Below are positions 17,640 to 25,786 of a DNA stretch of 64,000 nt, in pieces; the stretch's first letter is position 1, and each line of letters begins with the position of its first letter. Location: positions 1 through 64,000 of the forward strand of contig CAKTUD010000001.1 in assembly GCA_934617425.1 (NCBI GenBank), given 5' to 3'. The DNA comes from an uncultured Eggerthellaceae bacterium. Its GTDB lineage: Bacteria; Actinomycetota; Coriobacteriia; Coriobacteriales; Eggerthellaceae. Under the pieces are notes generated by a model, which saw only the letters and a list, made by a program, of their open reading frames with translations, had not been told where the DNA came from and did no database searches. A program made the position numbers and the translations under genes.

Positions 17640-20102
17640 CTAACCGCGAACCTCGGCACCAACGGCGCGGGAAACCTTCTCGACCATGCGCGTCTGAGCC
17701 TTCTCAACCTCTTCGCTGGTAAGGGTGCGATCGGCGGCACGCCAGGTGAAGGCATAAGTCATCGATTTCTTTCCGGCGCCAATACGCAGATTGTCGCGGT
17801 AAACATCGAACAAATGCGCCTCTTCAAGCAGATTGCCACCGGCCGACTTTATACGCTGCAGCATCGTCTCGTTGGTAACATCCTCGCTCACGATGAAAGC
17901 GACATCGGTCGTCGAAGCGGGGAACGTCGGCACATCAACGTAATCGCGCGCGGGACGCGTGGCCTTTGCGAGGGCATCGAGGTCGAGCTCGAAAGCCACA
18001 ACCGGAGCCTGCGCATCGTAGGCACGCACGGCAAGCGGATGAATCTCGCCAACCCAGCCAAGCAACGTGCCTCCCGAATAAATCTCGGCGCCGCGCCCAG
18101 GCTGCAAATGAGCGTTCTTTTCGGGATCGGCAACCTTGAAGCGAACCTTGGGCACAGCAAGTTCGCGCAAGAGATTTTCGACAACGCCCTTGCCGTCGAA
18201 GAAGTCGAAGGGCGCGGCAGGAGCATTCCATGCGACATCGTGCATGGAGCCCGCCAAAACGCCTGCTAAACGCTGTTTTTCCTTAGGCTTCTTCTTGCCA
18301 TCATGGGCAAAGAAGACCTTGCCGACCTCGTAGAGCTGCACGTTTTTCACACCGTGGCTCTGGTTATAGGCGACGCTGCGCAAAAGACCCGGGATGATGC
18401 TTTGACGCATAACCGACTGCTCGGCGTTCATCGGGTTTAGAAGCTCGACGGCCTCGCCAAGTCCTTCGGTGTTCATACGAAGTTCGCCAAGCTCACCTGG
18501 CTCGGCGAACGAGTAGGTCATGGTCTCGTTTAACCCGCTTGCGCGCATGCTGGTGTTGACCAGGCGCATAAGCTTCTGCTCGTCAGTGAGAGCGCCCACA
18601 CGATCGGGGCTTGCCGGCAACGTGGATTCAACGCGGTCCATACCCCAAAGACGCAGCACCTCTTCGTAAAGGTCGATCTCGCGCTCGAGGTCAGGACGGC
18701 ATGTGGGGGTAGAGACAGCGAGAACACCCTGGTCATCGGTGCCTTCGACGTCGCAATCGAGGCGCTCGAGAATATCGACGATATCCTCTCGCGGCACGTC
18801 AAGGCCCATCATCGCGTTAAAGCGCCCGATGCGGAATTTCAGCTCGTTGCGCTCGGTTTTCTTGAGATAGACATCGATCAAACCTGGGCACACAACGCCG
18901 CCGGAAACCTCAGCCAAAAGAGCCGCGGCCGCATCGGCGATGTCGGCAATGGGATTGTCGTCAACGCGGCGTTCGTAGCGCATAGACGATTCGCTGATCA
19001 AACCGAGATTTCGGCTCGTACGGCTCGTATGGCTGCTTGAGAACGTAGCCGTTTCCAGCAAAACCGTGGTGGTTTCATCGGTTATCTCAGAATCGAGGCC
19101 GCCCATGACGCCCGCCAGCGCAACGGAGCGTTCGGGCGTGGCGATGACGGTCATGTCGGAAGTGAGCACGCGCTTCTCGCCGTCGAGCGTGGTGAATTCC
19201 TCGCCATCGTGGGCGGCACGCACCATGATATGGGCCTTGCCGTCGGCGCTTTTCACCTTGTCGAAATCGAAGGAGTGGAGCGGCTGACCGAACAGGAACA
19301 ATATATAGTTGGTGACGTCTACCACGTTGTTTATCGAACGAGCACCGGCAGCGGTCACGCGCTCGGCAAGCCAATCGGGGCTCGGGCCGATTTTCACGTT
19401 CTTTATGACGCGCGCGGTATAGCGGTCGCAGCGGTCGGGGTCGACGATATCGACCGAGGCGAGATCGGCCGCGGGGGTTTCGTCCGCAGCTTCCTCGAGC
19501 TCGTACAGCGGGAACGTGACCGGCGTGCGATACATGGCGCCAACCTCGCGCGCCATGCCCACCATCGAAAGGCAATCGGGACGATTGGGCGTGATCTCAA
19601 GATCGAGAACGGTGTCGGAGAGCTTGGCGTACTCCGCGAAAGGAACGCCCACGGGTGCATCTTCGGGCAGGATCATGATGCCCTCGTGATCACCACCGAG
19701 GCCAAGCTCGCGCTGCGAGCAGTTCATGCCGTTGCTCACGACGCCGCGAAGCTTCGATTTCTTGATTTTCACGTCACCCGGCAAATGAGCGCCGACAAGC
19801 GCAGTGACGATATGGTCACCAGCGTTGAAATTCTGCGCACCGCAGACGATTTGCAGCGGCACGGGATCGCCATTTTCGTCGACGTTATTCTTCCCCACGT
19901 CGACCATGCACACCCACATATGGTCCGAATCGGGATGCGCTTCTTTGGAAACGACCTGGGCGGTCACCACATGGTCAAACGCAGCGCCTGTTTTGTCGAC
20001 ACCTTCCACGCCCGTGCCCGTAAGGTCCAGACGGTCGCAAAAGGCCTGGGTGTCAGCAGGAACGTCGACGTATTCGCTGAGCCATTTGAGAGATACTTTC
20101 AT
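17640..20102 (-). CDS. pheT: Phenylalanyl-tRNA synthetase beta subunit
   Basis: Large subunit of the (alpha-beta)2 PheRS. The 820-residue chain begins MKVSLKWLSEYVDVP and carries, in order, an N-terminal EMAP/tRNA-binding OB fold (about 40-150), the B3/B4 editing domain (about 210-390), the B5 domain (about 410-480), a catalytic-like core (about 490-690), and a C-terminal FDX-ACB anticodon-binding domain (last 95 residues, starting near the PTFPASTTDVAF stretch). Length is normal. It lies nine bases after pheS and is controlled by the same T-box leader. Confidence 0.97.
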   Translation of the reverse strand: MKVSLKWLSEYVDVPADTQAFCDRLDLTGTGVEGVDKTGAAFDHVVTAQVVSKEAHPDSDHMWVCMVDVGKNNVDENGDPVPLQIVCGAQNFNAGDHIVTALVGAHLPGDVKIKKSKLRGVVSNGMNCSQRELGLGGDHEGIMILPEDAPVGVPFAEYAKLSDTVLDLEITPNRPDCLSMVGMAREVGAMYRTPVTFPLYELEEAADETPAADLASVDIVDPDRCDRYTARVIKNVKIGPSPDWLAERVTAAGARSINNVVDVTNYILFLFGQPLHSFDFDKVKSADGKAHIMVRAAHDGEEFTTLDGEKRVLTSDMTVIATPERSVALAGVMGGLDSEITDETTTVLLETATFSSSHTSRTSRNLGLISESSMRYERRVDDNPIADIADAAAALLAEVSGGVVCPGLIDVYLKKTERNELKFRIGRFNAMMGLDVPREDIVDILERLDCDVEGTDDQGVLAVSTPTCRPDLEREIDLYEEVLRLWGMDRVESTLPASPDRVGALTDEQKLMRLVNTSMRASGLNETMTYSFAEPGELGELRMNTEGLGEAVELLNPMNAEQSVMRQSIIPGLLRSVAYNQSHGVKNVQLYEVGKVFFAHDGKKKPKEKQRLAGVLAGSMHDVAWNAPAAPFDFFDGKGVVENLLRELAVPKVRFKVADPEKNAHLQPGRGAEIYSGGTLLGWVGEIHPLAVRAYDAQAPVVAFELDLDALAKATRPARDYVDVPTFPASTTDVAFIVSEDVTNETMLQRIKSAGGNLLEEAHLFDVYRDNLRIGAGKKSMTYAFTWRAADRTLTSEEVEKAQTRMVEKVSRAVGAEVRG

Positions 20103-20111
20103 GCCATTCTC

Positions 20112-21194
20112 CTAGAACTGACGCAGGAAACGCATATCGCCCTGCAGCAGATAACGCAAATCGGGAACGTTGTACTTAAGGCAGGCAACGCGCTCGACGC
20201 CCACGCCGAACGCGAACCCGGAATAAACCTCGGGATCGATGCCCGACATCTCGAGCACGTTGGGGTCGACCATGCCGCAGCCCAAGATCTCAAGCCAACC
20301 GGTGCCCTTACACATGCGGCAGCGCTCACCGTCGTGCGTGTGCCCGGTTCCGCCGCATACGCCGCAGCTCACATCCGCCTCGGCGGAAGGCTCGGTAAAC
20401 GGGAAATAATGAGCACGGAAACGCGTCTTGCGCTCGGGACCGAACATCGCACGGCAGAAATGCTCGAGCGTTCCCTTCAAATCACCGAAGGTGATTCCCT
20501 TGTCAACCACCAAGCCCTCGCACTGCGTGAACTGGGGCAGATGCGAAGGGTCAGCCACGTCGCGGCGATACACCTTGCCCGGAGCCACTATGTATATAGG
20601 CAGCTCTTGATCCTCCATGCAATGAACCTGCACGCCCGAGGTTTGGGTACGCAGCAAAACGTCGGACTCGCCGCGCACGGCGGCCTTGTCGCCCGAGCGA
20701 TCGAGAACGTAGAAAGTATCTTGCATGCTGCGGCTTGGGTGATCGGCCGGAGCATTGAGAGCCGTGAAGTTGTACCAGTCGGTCTCGACCTCGGGGCCGG
20801 TTGCCACAGTGTAGCCCAAGCCCAAGAAGACATCACATATCTCATCGGAAATACGATTGATCAAATGACGCGTGCCTATCTGTTGCGCGCGGCCGGGCAT
20901 GGTGATGTCGACTGCCTGCGCATTGATGGACGCTTCGAGCTCGGCGGCAGCAAGCTCGAGACGACGAGCCTCAAGAGCCTCCTCGACCACGTTGCGCACC
21001 TCGTTAACCGTCTTGCCAACAGCCGCGCGCTCCTCCTTGGGAATGTTGCCCATGTTGCGCAGATAACCCGTAAGCGACCCCGATTTGCCGACAACCGCCA
21101 CGCGAACCTCGTCGAGCGCGGCCGACGTGTGCGCCGCCTCGATTGCAGCAAGCGTATTGGCACGCAGCTCGGCGAGCTCATCTGTAATTGCCAT
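20112..21194 (-). CDS. pheS: Phenylalanyl-tRNA synthetase alpha subunit
   Basis: Catalytic class II subunit that activates phenylalanine. The 360-residue product has an N-terminal coiled-coil region (about 1-90) and the class II core with HPSRSMQDTFY (motif 2 region) and GFAFGVGVERV near the C-terminus (motif 3). It has the extra CGVCGGTG/CRMCKGTG Cys pairs of a zinc-type insert seen in some bacterial PheS. The gene follows a T-box leader whose specifier is a Phe codon, which agrees with its function. Confidence 0.97.
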   Translation of the reverse strand: MAITDELAELRANTLAAIEAAHTSAALDEVRVAVVGKSGSLTGYLRNMGNIPKEERAAVGKTVNEVRNVVEEALEARRLELAAAELEASINAQAVDITMPGRAQQIGTRHLINRISDEICDVFLGLGYTVATGPEVETDWYNFTALNAPADHPSRSMQDTFYVLDRSGDKAAVRGESDVLLRTQTSGVQVHCMEDQELPIYIVAPGKVYRRDVADPSHLPQFTQCEGLVVDKGITFGDLKGTLEHFCRAMFGPERKTRFRAHYFPFTEPSAEADVSCGVCGGTGHTHDGERCRMCKGTGWLEILGCGMVDPNVLEMSGIDPEVYSGFAFGVGVERVACLKYNVPDLRYLLQGDMRFLRQF

Positions 21195-21220
21195 ACTTTC
21201 TGCCTTTCTTTCCCAAACGA

Positions 21221-21513
21221 AAAAGAGCCTTCCTTCGCCTTGGGCGCCTCACGGCGCATTCCAAGGACGAAAGAAGGCTCTCGCGGTACCACCTTGGTTG
21301 ATCGCAGCCGCCATCTGCGGATACGACCCACTCGATTCCCTATGACGGCGGGGCTCCGTCCTGCCCTATCTCGCCTTGCGCGGCGCGCATTCGCTTTCAG
21401 GCAGGCTGCTTCGAAGGGGAACTGCTGCGCGTGTTGCTTGCGCCCTCTCAGCCAAGGGGCGCATCTCTTTGAGCAAGCACTTTGCGCAGCATCTTCTTCG
21501 TCTAACGCATGTA
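21221..21513 (-). promoter_or_regulatory. T-box leader of pheST, specifier UUC (Phe)
   Basis: Reading on minus, the leader contains the conserved T-box core AAGGTGGTACCGC (21283-21295), followed at once by a long interrupted terminator hairpin (21224-21281; outer arms GAAGGCTCT/AGAGCCTTC) and TTTTCGTTT. In Stem I, GCTGCGC pairs with GCGCAGC and CGAAG with CUUCG. Between them the 3' side of the internal loop reads AGUUCCC, giving UUC at 21419-21421 as specifier. Uncharged tRNA-Phe should stabilise the antiterminator and allow pheS expression. Confidence 0.9.
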
Positions 21514-21520
21514 TTTGCAA

Positions 21521-21526
21521 AGTATA
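21521..21526 (-). promoter_or_regulatory. -10 element of the pheST leader
   Basis: TATACT on minus lies just upstream of the first T-box stem, so transcription would start near 21513. No strong -35 is visible. The bases from here to 21664 hold no gene and form the divergent gap to the next plus-strand gene. Confidence 0.5.
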
Positions 21527-21664
21527 GCCCAAAGCATCGCATAGATTGCGATAGGAAAGCATCTTCAAATTGATTTCGCGAATGGCAAAATGCGCCCGAG
21601 AAAGCCTCGCCCGAAAAGGTAAACTGCTAATGAAAAAGACGACATGCCAAAGGGAGGAATTTTC

Positions 21665-22222
21665 ATGGGGCTTGGTTCTTGGCCGATAGCACTGGTGCTC
21701 TGGTCTGCGGGCGCGCTGCTTATCGCTTTCACGCGCCAGGGAATTTCGCGCGATAACCGAATCTCTGTGGCCTTAGGTATCCTATTCGCCCTGTTTGGCT
21801 TTGCCGTGCTGCTCGACTCACCCATATTTTTGGTCTTCCTCATTTGCTTGCCCCTCGGCCTGGGAATGATCTGGGCAGGAGTCATGCCCATTCTCGATGC
21901 CGTGAACTACAGCATCCCCGTCGAGGGAGTCTTTCGCGGTTATAGCCCCGAGATAGAGGCAAAGGGGTCCGGCAAGCAAGTGCTGACGTTTTCCTACACC
22001 ATAGACGACGCACACTTGAGCGGCACGAGCGTCGATTCGTTTACTCTCACGGAAATCGAGCGCTCGTTTTCCGTGAACAAGCCGACGAAGATCTGGGTGA
22101 GCAAAAACGATTTGCAAAGCTGCAAAGTGCACCGCTATCAGAATATGATTCTTGCCCCATTTGCGCTGTTTATGGGCGTGATTTCCATCCTGTTGCCGTT
22201 TTCATGGCTGGGATTGCTCTAA
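21665..22222 (+). CDS. Small membrane protein, DUF3592-like, function unknown
   Basis: A 185-residue product with two closely spaced N-terminal membrane segments (about 5-60), an extracytoplasmic or cytoplasmic beta-rich part (about 70-155, with VLTFSYTIDDAHLSGTS), and one C-terminal membrane segment. This TM-domain-TM layout resembles DUF3592 proteins. GGAGG seven bases before the ATG at 21665 fixes the start; an earlier in-frame ATG at 21644 has no such site. It stands alone between the pheS leader and the convergent EcfT gene. Confidence 0.75.
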   Translation: MGLGSWPIALVLWSAGALLIAFTRQGISRDNRISVALGILFALFGFAVLLDSPIFLVFLICLPLGLGMIWAGVMPILDAVNYSIPVEGVFRGYSPEIEAKGSGKQVLTFSYTIDDAHLSGTSVDSFTLTEIERSFSVNKPTKIWVSKNDLQSCKVHRYQNMILAPFALFMGVISILLPFSWLGLL

Positions 22223-22263
22223 GCTCAAGCTCAGACGCTCGGGGCGCTCCATTTGCCCATATC

Positions 22264-23022
22264 TCAAAAAACGATTGCAAAAGCCAGCAAGGCAAAAGCA
22301 CCGATAAGCGCCGCTATGTCCGCCGCGGCAAACGGATATTCCTTGCATCCGCTCTCTCGCGTACGTAAATCAAAGCCGCGCAACTCGGCTGCAATAGCCG
22401 TCGAGTTGGTTTTACGAACCGAACTTACCAACAGAGGAACGCACAACGGCACGATAAGCCGCACTTTGTTCACGATTCCCCCCTGGTCGAACTGCACGCC
22501 ACGTGCCGTCTGCGCCTCCATGATAGAGCGCATGTCGTTAAGGAACACCGGGATGAAATGAACTGTGGACGTAAAGGTAAACGCGTACTTGTATGGCACA
22601 TGTAGCACCTTCACCACCGAATTCGACAAATCGGACATCTTGGTCACGTAAAACAGCAGGAACAGCGGGATCGCGGCAGCGACCAGACGAGCGATTGTGG
22701 CAACAGCCATAAATACGCCGCCGGTACCGATATACCCCCACGGCAGGTCGAGAAGATGCTCGCCCGTCGATGTGGTAAGCGCGATGACTAACGCCAAAAG
22801 AAGCGAGAACACGAGGACGGCCTTGGTGAGGCCAAGGGTTTGACGCATCATGTTGCAACTCGCCGCGATCAAATAGGCGACCGCAAGAAGCACCGCCAAA
22901 GCGAGCGCGTCCGACGCGCAAAAACAGGCGACAGCGAAAACCACCGCAAAAGCAAGCTTTGCCACGGGATTCATCCTGTGCGCAAAGCTCTCACCCGGAA
23001 CGTACTCCAAAAAGCTATTCAT
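22264..23022 (-). CDS. ecfT: ECF transporter transmembrane component EcfT
   Basis: Integral membrane coupling protein that links the S component to the two ATPases. The 252-residue protein begins MNSFLEYVPG, has about five to six membrane segments, and carries the two coupling-helix signatures ARG (in AQTARGVQF) and a variant LRG (in AAELRGFDL) near residues 180-230. The start at 23022 overlaps the end of the second ATPase gene by eight bases; a longer frame to 23130 would overlap it much more. It is the last gene of the four-gene ECF operon. Confidence 0.9.
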   Translation of the reverse strand: MNSFLEYVPGESFAHRMNPVAKLAFAVVFAVACFCASDALALAVLLAVAYLIAASCNMMRQTLGLTKAVLVFSLLLALVIALTTSTGEHLLDLPWGYIGTGGVFMAVATIARLVAAAIPLFLLFYVTKMSDLSNSVVKVLHVPYKYAFTFTSTVHFIPVFLNDMRSIMEAQTARGVQFDQGGIVNKVRLIVPLCVPLLVSSVRKTNSTAIAAELRGFDLRTRESGCKEYPFAAADIAALIGAFALLAFAIVF

Positions 23023-23860
23023 CGATTGCCCCTTTCGCCCGAGCATGCGCCAAAACGGCATCGACCATCTCATCCAGCGTATTGGCCTTGGCGAGCGCGC
23101 TTCTCGCGAGAGCAGAGCGTGCCGCGACAAGCGCCATGGAGATCGCCGGCACTTGCGGCGGCACGAGAGAGGCCTCGCTCAGGGTTTTCGCATTGCGCAA
23201 AACCTCGAACGTAGGACCGTCATCGACCACGCGGCCAGAATCCATCACGACCACGCGCCGCGCGAAATCGGCGACTACTTCCATGTCGTGGCAAACCATG
23301 ACGACCGTGGCCCCTTTGCCGTTCAGCGCGCGCACGATTTCCATCACCTTCATGCATTCACGATAATCGAGCCCCGTTGTAGGTTCATCGAGAACGATAA
23401 CGGGCGGCTCCATGACCACGATGGAAGCCAGGGCCAGCAGCTGCCGCATACCGCGATTCAAAAGAAACGGATCGGCATCGCCATCGAGTCCGAAATCGTC
23501 GATGATGGCATCGACGCGAGCAGCGGCATCCGCACCTGCACTCCCCTGTGCAACAAAACCGAACATAAGCTCATCGCGCACCGTCGAGCAGCAAATCTGG
23601 CTATCGGGGTTTTGAAAGAGATAGCCGACGCGACGGGCAAGCTCGCTGGTCTTTAAAGCCGTGGTGGGAACGCCATCGATCGAAACCTGCCCCGAGCTCG
23701 GCTTGAGCAGACCGTTTACCAGGCGCATCGTGGTCGATTTGCCCGCGCCGTTGGTGCCGACGAAAGCCACGAACTCACCCGCGTCTATAGAAAAGCTGAC
23801 ATCATGTAGCACCGGTGCGCCGCCGCCATACGACGCCGAAACATTTGCGAACTCGATCAT
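23015..23860 (-). CDS. ecfA2: ECF transporter ATPase, second subunit (degenerate signature)
   Basis: Cytoplasmic ABC ATPase of 281 residues. The Walker A GTNGAGKST, Walker B VIVLDEPTTGLD and switch His (VCHDM) are intact. The ABC signature that normally reads LSGGQ is LNRGM here. The start ATG overlaps the preceding ATPase stop by four bases (ATGA). The C-terminal 60 residues are a helical extension typical of ECF ATPases. Together with its neighbour it should form the ATPase heterodimer. Confidence 0.9.
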   Translation of the reverse strand: MIEFANVSASYGGGAPVLHDVSFSIDAGEFVAFVGTNGAGKSTTMRLVNGLLKPSSGQVSIDGVPTTALKTSELARRVGYLFQNPDSQICCSTVRDELMFGFVAQGSAGADAAARVDAIIDDFGLDGDADPFLLNRGMRQLLALASIVVMEPPVIVLDEPTTGLDYRECMKVMEIVRALNGKGATVVMVCHDMEVVADFARRVVVMDSGRVVDDGPTFEVLRNAKTLSEASLVPPQVPAISMALVAARSALARSALAKANTLDEMVDAVLAHARAKGAIDE

Positions 23861-24696
23861 GCCACCATCTCCAAAATCGCGCGAACCGCTTCTTCGACGT
23901 TGCGGCACGCAGGACCGCTATAACAGCCAGCGTCCATCAAGCGATTTACGAGCGTCGTCGAACGAGAGCAGTTGACTCCCATCTCAAGCAATTCGCCGCT
24001 GTGCGCCAAGACGTTAGCCGGAGTATCGGCGAAACGGATATGTCCATCCTCCATCACCACCAGCATGTCTGCGAACTGGGAAAGCAGGGCTATCTTCTGC
24101 TCGACGACCACCACCGTCGTGCCATGCTCGCGCGCATAACGCGCGAGCAATTCGAATACGGCAAGCGAACTTGCGGGGTCGAGCTCAGCCGTCGGCTCGT
24201 CGAGCACCAGCACCTTGGGATCCATCGCGAGAACCGACGCAATGGCCACCTTTTGCTTCTGTCCGCCCGAAAGCGAAGCAATTGAGCGATTGCGCAGGTC
24301 GACGATTCCCATATCGCGCAAAGTGGCAACCAGACGGTCCTCGATCTCATTATGGGGAACACCGAAGTTCTCGAGCCCGTAAAGCACCTCGTCCTCGACA
24401 ACCGGAGAAACCATCTGGCTGTCGATATCCTGGCAAACGCTTCCCACCATTCGCGAGATGTCGGTCAAACCAGTCTCGCAGGTGTCCTGGCCATCTATCA
24501 CCACCGAACCGTAGAAATCGCCGGGGTAGCAATGGGGGATGACGCCGTTGAGCGCATAGGTAAGCGTCGATTTCCCGCAGCCCGCAGCACCCGTCACCCC
24601 CACGAAGCAGCCATCGGGAATGCTCAAGCTCAGCGCCTCTATCGCAGGTGTCATACCCTCGCGATAGCGAAACGTAAGGTCTTTGATCTCTATCAT
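23857..24696 (-). CDS. ecfA1: ECF transporter ATPase, first subunit (switch His replaced by Gln)
   Basis: A 279-residue ABC ATPase with Walker A GAAGCGKST, Q-loop VCQD, a perfect LSGGQKQ signature and Walker B VLVLDEPTAELD. The position of the switch histidine reads VVVEQK instead of the usual EH, so the catalytic His is Gln. GGAGGGG lies upstream of the ATG. It is preceded by the S-component gene (30 bases) and overlaps the next ATPase gene. Confidence 0.92.
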   Translation of the reverse strand: MIEIKDLTFRYREGMTPAIEALSLSIPDGCFVGVTGAAGCGKSTLTYALNGVIPHCYPGDFYGSVVIDGQDTCETGLTDISRMVGSVCQDIDSQMVSPVVEDEVLYGLENFGVPHNEIEDRLVATLRDMGIVDLRNRSIASLSGGQKQKVAIASVLAMDPKVLVLDEPTAELDPASSLAVFELLARYAREHGTTVVVVEQKIALLSQFADMLVVMEDGHIRFADTPANVLAHSGELLEMGVNCSRSTTLVNRLMDAGCYSGPACRNVEEAVRAILEMVA

Positions 24697-24726
24697 GAGA
24701 TTGCCCCTCCCCGGAAAATTGCCAAC

Positions 24727-25314
24727 CTACTTCTTGAGCACCTTGCGCATCGGCGGAACGAGAATGGTGTTCAGCACGGCGTTGACGGCAGCAGTGCCCA
24801 GAACAATCACCGCGTAGGAAGCGATGGCGGCCATAACGGTTTCCTGCGTGCCGCCCTTGGAGACAACGTTGATGAAGATCGCCAGCAAGGCAAACGAACC
24901 GCCCGAAACCACCGTAGAGATGAAGGTATTCACCGTGGGGCCAAGATCTATTTTGCCGATATTCATCTTCGCATTAACCAGCAGGCCGCAAACAAACGCC
25001 CCCAGAAGCTCCGATACGATGTTGATCAGCGGCGTAGCGTTGAGCATAGGGAGCTGGCAAACAAGACCGGCTAGCAAACCGATGATCGCCGCCTGCCCAA
25101 CCTTGGGCTTCGTAAGAATGATTGCCAAGCAATACATGGCGATTATGAAGTTGGGTTTCATGCCGAACGCCGCGAAAAACGAGGCAACGGTAAGCTTCAA
25201 CACAGCGCCAGCCGCCAACAGAACAGCAATGAGGATGAGATCTTGCACGCTAAGGCCCGTTTTGTTTTCCGAAGTCGCGACGGTGCGTTTTTGTGCGGTT
25301 TCTTGAGCAGCCAT
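24727..25314 (-). CDS. ECF transporter substrate-binding S component, TrpP-like (predicted tryptophan or related uptake)
   Basis: A hydrophobic 195-residue protein with about five to six membrane segments after a polar 20-residue N-terminus. The stretch GMKPNFIIAMYCLAIIL and the following NIVSELLGAF region recall the MKPD and N-x-x-DK areas of TrpP/YhaG tryptophan transporters. The start at 25314 has AAAGGAG six bases upstream. It opens a four-gene operon with both ATPases and EcfT, so it may have a dedicated energising module. The T-box leader upstream has a UGG (Trp) specifier candidate, which supports tryptophan or a tryptophan precursor as substrate. The specificity is inferred. Confidence 0.75.
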   Translation of the reverse strand: MAAQETAQKRTVATSENKTGLSVQDLILIAVLLAAGAVLKLTVASFFAAFGMKPNFIIAMYCLAIILTKPKVGQAAIIGLLAGLVCQLPMLNATPLINIVSELLGAFVCGLLVNAKMNIGKIDLGPTVNTFISTVVSGGSFALLAIFINVVSKGGTQETVMAAIASYAVIVLGTAAVNAVLNTILVPPMRKVLKK

Positions 25315-25465
25315 GATGGTCTCCTTTCGGGGCGGTTGTTCAACCACCGATTCGTGGCTTTGCAGCCATCCGATACTGCCGGCAGATCGAACAAGGAATC
25401 TGGCTGCCAAGCAAAGTTTTTGTCTTACCGCGCTTTCGCGACTTACTGCTGCGACCCCGACAAAC

Positions 25466-25750
25466 AAAAAAGCCTGTCCTTAAAGCCCTTTCGAGCTTCA
25501 AAGGACAGGCTTGATACCTGCGGTGCCACCTTTGCTTGGTTCTGGTCAAGAACCCTCTCACGAACATGCCAACACATGTCCTGCCTCTAACGCGGGCTCA
25601 CGGATTGGATACTCGGCCTTGCGCCTTTCCCCTCTCCCTCGGCGAACCATTTGCCAACCAGCTACTGCGGGATTTCCACCATCGCCCGCTCTCTGTGAGC
25701 GCCTCTGCTGACGTTACTTTCGCTTCAACGGTTTCAACTATTAAGTTGTT
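25466..25750 (-). promoter_or_regulatory. T-box leader of the ECF transporter operon, specifier probably UGG (Trp)
   Basis: On minus, the T-box core AAAGGTGGCACCGC (25520-25533) precedes a perfect 12-bp terminator stem (25470-25481 with 25501-25512, arms AAGCCTGTCCTT/AAGGACAGGCTT) followed by TTTTT. Stem I has the AGAGAG bulge motif and the apical GAUGGUGGAAA loop. Below it, CAGC pairs with GCUG and the following loop strand reads GUUGGC, placing UGG at 25654-25656 two bases after the helix. UUC occupies the same place in the pheS leader. The assignment as a T-box is firm; the specifier is by hand-folding. Confidence 0.85.
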
Positions 25751-25756
25751 GAGAGG

Positions 25757-25786
25757 ATTTTAGCGGCATGGTTTGCCGTATGTCAA
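25757..25786 (-). promoter_or_regulatory. Promoter of the ECF T-box leader
   Basis: TTGACA (25781-25786) and TAAAAT (25757-25762) on minus are separated by 18 bases. This is a near-consensus housekeeping promoter. The TGA inside TTGACA is also the recN stop codon, so the promoter starts exactly where recN ends. Transcription should begin near 25750, at the base of Stem I. Confidence 0.8.
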
